Notes under the pieces: model-generated
What the model was told of the DNA's origin: nothing
Databases searched by the model: none
What the model saw: only the letters and a program-made list of their open reading frames with translations
Made by a program: the position numbers and the translations under genes
Shown here: in pieces, positions 59,700-64,000 of the stretch
How the letters are laid out: every line of letters begins with the position of its first letter
Position numbering within the stretch: position 1 is the stretch's first letter
DNA from: JBCBRD01 sp039819785
GTDB taxonomy: Bacteria; Pseudomonadota; Alphaproteobacteria; Rhizobiales; Hyphomicrobiaceae
Length of the DNA: 64,000 nucleotides
Reading direction: 5' to 3'
NCBI GenBank assembly: GCA_039819785.1
Contig: JBCBRH010000020.1
Coordinates: 1 to 64,000, forward strand

Positions 59700-60695
59700 T
59701 CAAGGCTTGTGGACGTATGTCGAAGGCAGCTCGCTGAGGCTATCCTTCCATGTCTCTGTCCATGCCACGACGTCATCCACGCCACGTTCCAAAGAGATCT
59801 CGTCTCGCCAGCCTAACTCTGTTCTGAGCTTGAATGAGTCGAGCGTGTACGCTGTGTCTTTGCCCGGACGCTCAGGTGCGATTTCCACGCAATCGTCGAA
59901 TGACTTGCCGAGCCTTGCCAGGATGATCTCCACGAGTTCGCGGATCGATACCAGCTCGTAGCCCGAAATGTGATACGTTTCGCCAACAGAACCCTTGAGT
60001 GCGATCTTGAGGGTGGCATCGGAAACATCGCGCATATGGATGAAAACGCGGACGGACTTGCCGCCGCCATCAAGTCTTAGCTTTTGCCCGGTGGTCGCAG
60101 CAAATACCGTTCGTGGAATAATGCGGTAGAGCTGTTGTCCTGCTCCATAGACATTCGCGGCACGTGTGGAAACAGCTGGCAATTGATAGGTGTCGAAGAA
60201 GGTCTTCAACGACATGTCGCCTGCCGCCCGGCTCACGGCATAGGGCGTGGAAGGGTTGAATGGCGCATCTTCCCGCACCCAGCCCTCCGTTGAACCGTAG
60301 ACCTCGGGCGTTGTGACGTGGACGTAGCGGTCAAGAAAGTCGAGATCGCGCAACAGCACGTGCAATCGGACAGTAGAAACCACATTGGTCATCATCCAGT
60401 CATCGGGGTGGTCCCAGCTTTGACCGACCATCGATTGTGCTGCGAAATTGACGACATGTGTTGGCCGTTCTGCTTTTACGAGATCTGCCAATGCGTCCAG
60501 GTCGTGATTGATGTCGACTTTCTTGAACGTCACATGACCCGGCCTTTTTTGCCATTTATAGGGCAGCATGGCTGGATGCGGTTCTGGTGAACGGCTTGTT
60601 GCCGTGACGTCGTATCCCTTCTCGGCGAGGTAGTCGACAAACGTCGCGCCGGAGAACGAGTTTGACCCCAGTACAAGAAACTTAGGATCTGCCAT
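59700..60695 (-). CDS. NAD-dependent sugar epimerase/dehydratase with YxxxR active-site change
   Basis: ATG 60695 overlaps the SIS-domain gene stop in TGATG. The product has 331 residues. Rossmann motif VLGSNSFSGATFVDYL, VNFAAQSMVGQSWDHPDDWM, HVTTPEVYGSTEGWV, and PERPGKDTAYTLDSFKLRTEL at the C-terminus resemble dTDP-glucose/GDP-mannose 4,6-dehydratases. The catalytic YxxxK is YAVSR (TAT GCC GTG AGC CGG), replacing Lys by Arg. The enzyme may have altered activity; it is otherwise intact. Confidence 0.85.
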   Translation of the reverse strand: MADPKFLVLGSNSFSGATFVDYLAEKGYDVTATSRSPEPHPAMLPYKWQKRPGHVTFKKVDINHDLDALADLVKAERPTHVVNFAAQSMVGQSWDHPDDWMMTNVVSTVRLHVLLRDLDFLDRYVHVTTPEVYGSTEGWVREDAPFNPSTPYAVSRAAGDMSLKTFFDTYQLPAVSTRAANVYGAGQQLYRIIPRTVFAATTGQKLRLDGGGKSVRVFIHMRDVSDATLKIALKGSVGETYHISGYELVSIRELVEIILARLGKSFDDCVEIAPERPGKDTAYTLDSFKLRTELGWRDEISLERGVDDVVAWTETWKDSLSELPSTYVHKP

Positions 60696-61285
60696 CAATT
60701 TTTTGCCTTTGCCAATTCGTCGCGACGTTTGTGAAGATACTGAACGATCATATGGCCAATGATCAGTTGTGCGTCTTCGGCGATCTGCATGTCGTCTGTC
60801 TCAAAATGGATGGCCACCGTTGACAGTGCCTTAGCTTTGCCGCCGTCAAAGCCAAGGACGGAATAGGACGACATGCCAATTTGCTTGGCCTCCTCCAGGG
60901 CGCAAATGATGTTGGGGGAATTTCCGCTGCCCGAGAAGCAGATTAGTATGTCGCCAGGATCAGCTTGGACAGATAGTTGAAGCGCAAATATCTGATCGTA
61001 TCCCTCGTCATTGGCAAGGCACGTCCCCACAGCCGCGTTGGCGGGCAATGCGTGCACTCTCAGCCCTTGGCCGGGTCGCTTGGACCATGCGTACAGAAAG
61101 TCGTTGGCCAAATGGATTGCATTGCCGGCGCTGCCACCGTTGCCGCACAGAAACACTTGGCGGTTGGTCTTGGCGCAGTCAGCCATGTCGTCAGCGAGTT
61201 TGGCAACATCGCTCCAGTCAAAAGACTTCAACACGGATGAAAGCCTCGTGGCATAGTCGTCGAAATGTGCAACGTCGGTCGGCAT
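60695..61285 (-). CDS. gmhA: SIS-domain sugar isomerase, GmhA-like
   Basis: The product has 196 residues, the usual GmhA length. The SIS signature is VFLCGNGGSAGNAIHLANDFLYA (phosphosugar-binding GNGGS), with LICFSGSGNSPNIICALEEA, and the C-terminal Glu/His in EDAQLIIGHMIVQYL. GmhA converts sedoheptulose 7-phosphate to D-glycero-D-manno-heptose 7-phosphate. The metal-site residues (the His/Glu pairs) appear in place. Its end overlaps the following SDR gene. It may serve a dedicated glycan heptose rather than core LPS. Confidence 0.87.
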   Translation of the reverse strand: MPTDVAHFDDYATRLSSVLKSFDWSDVAKLADDMADCAKTNRQVFLCGNGGSAGNAIHLANDFLYAWSKRPGQGLRVHALPANAAVGTCLANDEGYDQIFALQLSVQADPGDILICFSGSGNSPNIICALEEAKQIGMSSYSVLGFDGGKAKALSTVAIHFETDDMQIAEDAQLIIGHMIVQYLHKRRDELAKAKN

Positions 61286-61319
61286 CGTGCAGGCTCCTGC
61301 AAAGTCTGAAATGAAAGTG

Positions 61320-62255
61320 TTAGAGGATGTCCGACTGCATCCAATTCATCCGGTGGAAACTGGGTTCGTCCTTCCAGGCTCCCTGACGATAAAGACCGAT
61401 CAATTCCTTGACCGCGTCTTCGACGCTTTTCTTAGGTTTGAAACCTGCCTCAAGAATCTTGTCAGAATTCACCCGGTAAGACCGCGGATCATTCGAGGGT
61501 GTGACCTCAATCTCAGCATCGACATGCTTGGTGATTATTTTTGCAATATCGAGGATGGAGATATTCTCAAAACCGGCGTTGAAGATCCCTGACACCTGCG
61601 GGTTGTCGAGCAGGAAGATGTAAAGATCGGTGATGTCATCGATATGGATGTTCGGGCGTGTTTGATCGCCGCCGAACACGGTGATCTTATTGTTTTTCAA
61701 CGCGAACATTGTCAGCATATTCACAGAGACATCATTCCGCATCGTTGGCGAGAACCCGCAAACCGTTGCAGGGCGGACGATCTGAACGGTCATGTCATCC
61801 TGGTAGGACAATAGAATCCGCTCGGCACACATCTTGGTCTTGTTGTACTCGCTGATCGGAACAAGTGTCAGATCTTCGGTGACTTGTTCTTCTTCTTTGA
61901 CGCCATAAACACTGCCGGATGATGCATAGATGAAGCGTTTGATACCAGCCCGTTTGGCTCTGTCAGCCAGCTGCATTGTTGCGAGGCAACTGACCTCCCA
62001 AGTGAGCTTGGGATTCAGGTCACCGGCTGGATCATTTGCGATCGATGAAAGATGTATGATGGCGTCTATGCCATCCAGCGGAATTTCATCTGGGTTGCGG
62101 ACATCACCTTTAACAACCGTCAGTGCATCGGTGTCGCGAAGCTGATTGCCAAACCACTGGATGTCGAAGGCAACCACTTCGTGCCCCGCTACGATCAATT
62201 TGGGTACGAGGACAGTACCTTTGTATCCGCACGCGCCGGTCACAAGAATTTTCAT
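61320..62255 (-). CDS. NAD-dependent sugar epimerase (SDR)
   Basis: The product has 311 residues. MKILVTGACGYKGTVLV Rossmann motif (TGxxGxxG), IIHLSSIANDPAGDLN, IYASSGSVYGVKEEEQV, catalytic SEYNKTK (YxxxK intact), VRPATVCGFSPTMRNDVSVN and PNIHIDDITDLYIFLLDNP, fitting the UDP-glucose 4-epimerase / heptose epimerase group. The MRNDVSVN pattern is common in clusters with methyl-branched or heptose sugars. Probably acts on the activated heptose or a related nucleotide-sugar. It is divergent from the HldE-like gene across 630 bases. Confidence 0.85.
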   Translation of the reverse strand: MKILVTGACGYKGTVLVPKLIVAGHEVVAFDIQWFGNQLRDTDALTVVKGDVRNPDEIPLDGIDAIIHLSSIANDPAGDLNPKLTWEVSCLATMQLADRAKRAGIKRFIYASSGSVYGVKEEEQVTEDLTLVPISEYNKTKMCAERILLSYQDDMTVQIVRPATVCGFSPTMRNDVSVNMLTMFALKNNKITVFGGDQTRPNIHIDDITDLYIFLLDNPQVSGIFNAGFENISILDIAKIITKHVDAEIEVTPSNDPRSYRVNSDKILEAGFKPKKSVEDAVKELIGLYRQGAWKDEPSFHRMNWMQSDIL

Positions 62256-62889
62256 AATGTCAGCCTAGGTTTGAAATCTTTGATGTGCTGATCGCTCTAA
62301 GTACCCGCCATCATGAAAGCAAGCGCATCGTGATTGTTTTTTGGTTCTAAAGCGACCTGCAGTTCGGGAACCTGGGGATAATTGTTGGCTGGCAAGCGGG
62401 GTTTGAAATCAATTTAACAAGCCGAAAACCGAGATTGACGAGAGATTGTTTTTTGCGTGTGCCCCGAGAATTTCACAACATTTCGGTGCGACCAGATCAT
62501 CTGCCTGTGAGTGTCCGCTCCGCCTTGAAAAGGCTTTCCAGACCGGCTTGCGATTGTGACTTAATTGGAACACGCCGTTGTTCTGTCGCAGCTTGCCGCT
62601 CCTGCACACCGACGATCAGCGCAACTGCCGGTACGCGACTGGCCGGTATAAGTGCTCCTAGTCGGTTCCCGCGCCGGGTGAGTGGGTGCGGGCTGCGACT
62701 ACGCCCGTGCGCTCGCGTGAAAACCCTTGATGACCAGACGGGCGGTCTTGACTCTCGTCTTCGTCTCAATCCATCATTCTGCACGCGACATACCGGGACG
62801 ATTGAGCCAAGTAAGCGTCGGTGAAGTGATCGAGTTGAACTGGGCGTACTGCGTTTGAGCAGCTTCAGGTGAAACTTTGAGGATGGGAC
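62256..62889. other. 634-bp intergenic region between divergent sugar genes
   Basis: No supported gene; overlapping frames at 62435-62824 and 62497-62943 on opposite strands show no family pattern. The start (62256-62450) is richer in A+T and probably holds the promoter of the 61320-62255 gene. GAGGATGGGA at 62879-62888 serves as ribosome site of the next gene. Confidence 0.45.
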
Positions 62890-62901
62890 TTGGCCGATAA
62901 T

Positions 62902-64000
62902 ATGAGCATTGGCGTTCAACTGCGGCTTGATGCCGATCCGCACACAAAATTCGGGTTCATTTCAGGTAACTTCAACGTCCTTCACCCCGGGCACGTGCGG
63001 TTGCTTCAGTTCGCGTCCGAGCTTTGTGATAAACTTGTGGTGGGTTTGCTGCCAGACGGGGCGACAGCCGTTACCGTATCTTATGACGTCCGCGCTGAAA
63101 GTTTGCGTGCTCTCGCAGTTGTTGATCATGTGGTGGCGCTCGACCGTGACCCGCTCAGTTTCATCTCAGCTCTGCAGCCGGAAGTGGTTGTCAAGGGTTA
63201 CGAGTTTGCGGATGCAGACAACCCGGAACAGTCGATTGTAGAAGGCTACGGCGGTCGACTGGTATTTGGCTCGGGCGAAACTCAATTTTCATCGATAGAA
63301 TTGATCGAACGCGAATTTCAAGCCGGGTTCCAACTCAATGTCAGAGCACCGGTCGAATTCTTGCGTCGGCATGACATTACTCTCCCAAGTTTAAAATCGG
63401 ACGTCGCCAAGCTTGAGAACGTCCGTGTGCTCATCATCGGTGATTTGATTATTGATGATTACCTTACGTGTTCGCCGCTTGGTATGTCTCAGGAAGATCC
63501 GACCATTGTTGTCATGCCGATCGCGACCAATCGGTATGTCGGTGGTGCCGGGGTTGTGTCTGCGCATGCCCGCGCGCTTGGGGCTGATGTTCGGCTATTG
63601 TCGGTTGTCGGAGATGATCAGACTGCAGAATTTGCTGGTGACTGGCTGAAGTCTGAAGGTGTGGAAGCAACGCTGCTGACTGACAACACGCGGCCGACAA
63701 CAGTTAAAGAGCGGTATCGGGCCAACGGAAAAACGCTTCTGCGTGTCAATCGGCTTCGCCAGCATCCGATCAGCCTGTCGATCGTCAAATCTGTCGTTCG
63801 CAAAGTCGAATGTATGCTCAATGATATCGACCTTATACTGTTCTCCGATTTCAACTATGGGTGTCTGCCACAAGGACTTGTGAGCGCCATTGTGGCGCGT
63901 GCGAAGGAAAACGGTGTAATGATGGCTGCAGACAGCCAGGCATCCTCACAAATGGCGGATATTTCGCGCTTCAGACATATGGAGTTGATCACGCCGACGG
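62902..64000 (+). CDS. Nucleotidyltransferase-PfkB kinase fusion, HldE-like with reversed domain order (3' cut by window edge)
   Basis: The frame is open from ATG 62902 (or TTG 62890, with GAGGATGGGA just upstream) to the window end, 366 codons. Residues 15-145 form a cytidylyltransferase-type domain with the HxGH motif in SGNFNVLHPGHVRLLQFAS, VVKGYEFAD and FGSGETQFSSIELIER. From about residue 173 a PfkB/ribokinase domain begins: VRVLIIGDLIIDDYLTCSPLG, RYVGGAGVVSAHARALGADV, SVVGDDQTAEFAG, and RPTTVKERYRANGKTLLRVN. Canonical HldE has the kinase first and the nucleotidyltransferase last. It probably makes and activates a heptose 1-phosphate; the C-terminal catalytic Asp lies beyond the window. 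Confidence 0.85.
   Translation, partial: MSIGVQLRLDADPHTKFGFISGNFNVLHPGHVRLLQFASELCDKLVVGLLPDGATAVTVSYDVRAESLRALAVVDHVVALDRDPLSFISALQPEVVVKGYEFADADNPEQSIVEGYGGRLVFGSGETQFSSIELIEREFQAGFQLNVRAPVEFLRRHDITLPSLKSDVAKLENVRVLIIGDLIIDDYLTCSPLGMSQEDPTIVVMPIATNRYVGGAGVVSAHARALGADVRLLSVVGDDQTAEFAGDWLKSEGVEATLLTDNTRPTTVKERYRANGKTLLRVNRLRQHPISLSIVKSVVRKVECMLNDIDLILFSDFNYGCLPQGLVSAIVARAKENGVMMAADSQASSQMADISRFRHMELITPT

Noticed and set aside
62435..62943. Overlapping frames on both strands before the HldE-like gene
   Set aside because: Neither has a ribosome site or family motif, and each contradicts the other; the region is taken as promoter DNA.

Overview
The window looks like chromosomal DNA of an anoxygenic phototrophic alphaproteobacterium. 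The evidence is a set of bacteriochlorophyll genes (bchH, bchG, bciA), two perfect TGT-N12-ACA palindromes of the PpsR/CrtJ type, a nearly complete aerobic-type cobalamin gene set, and many alphaproteobacterial-looking proteins. No rRNA, tRNA or CRISPR array was recognised, so the genus cannot be fixed.

Layout. (1) 1-2935: the decaying 3' end of an Rhs polymorphic-toxin locus. Two copies of the Rhs core end (266 bp direct repeat) carry different toxin tails, the second resembling the Ntox50 family. Each is followed by a candidate immunity gene, with a third orphan gene and a ~99 bp tandem repeat between them. (2) 3270-8006: a mobile-element remnant with an XRE regulator, a GIY-YIG nuclease, a terminase-like ATPase that seems to lack its nuclease domain, a DUF5681 protein, a ParB-N6/N4 methyltransferase fusion and an unknown protein. 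(3) 8007-9849: a gene-poor stretch containing only cspA and its terminator. (4) 9850-16539: bchH, a DUF1499 protein, bchG and bciA. (5) 16554-18910: an uncharacterised protein and the L-2-hydroxyglutarate oxidase gene. (6) 18920-40084: a cobalamin supercluster (cobC, cobD, cobQ, cobO, cobU, a B12 riboswitch, hupE, a DUF1636 gene, cobW, cobN, cobG, cobH, cobI, cobJ, cobK, cobL, cobE, cobM, cbiD, cobA, cobB). It holds most steps from uroporphyrinogen III through ring contraction and cobalt insertion to adenosylation and lower-loop assembly, with several 4-nt gene overlaps. (7) 40175-64000: a surface polysaccharide cluster with ABC export (Wzm/Wzt), a GT2 glycosyltransferase, several sugar SDRs, six methyltransferase-like proteins, a split transketolase, and GmhA-, GmhB- and HldE-like heptose enzymes.

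How it works together. The cob cluster could supply B12 for anaerobic bacteriochlorophyll synthesis, in which the BchE cyclase is known to need B12; bchE itself is not in the window. A riboswitch upstream of the cobalt-uptake gene would give feedback. The last region can be read as a route from pentose/heptulose phosphates via transketolase, GmhA, kinase, GmhB and nucleotidyltransferase to an activated heptose-like sugar, which is then reduced, methylated and exported.

The most unusual items are: the B12 riboswitch, which carries an insert of five exact 24-nt hairpin repeats with compensatory base changes; the heptose kinase/nucleotidyltransferase with its domains in reversed order; a methyltransferase-like protein without a recognisable SAM motif; an SDR with YxxxR in place of YxxxK; and the use of CbiD in an otherwise CobG-type pathway.
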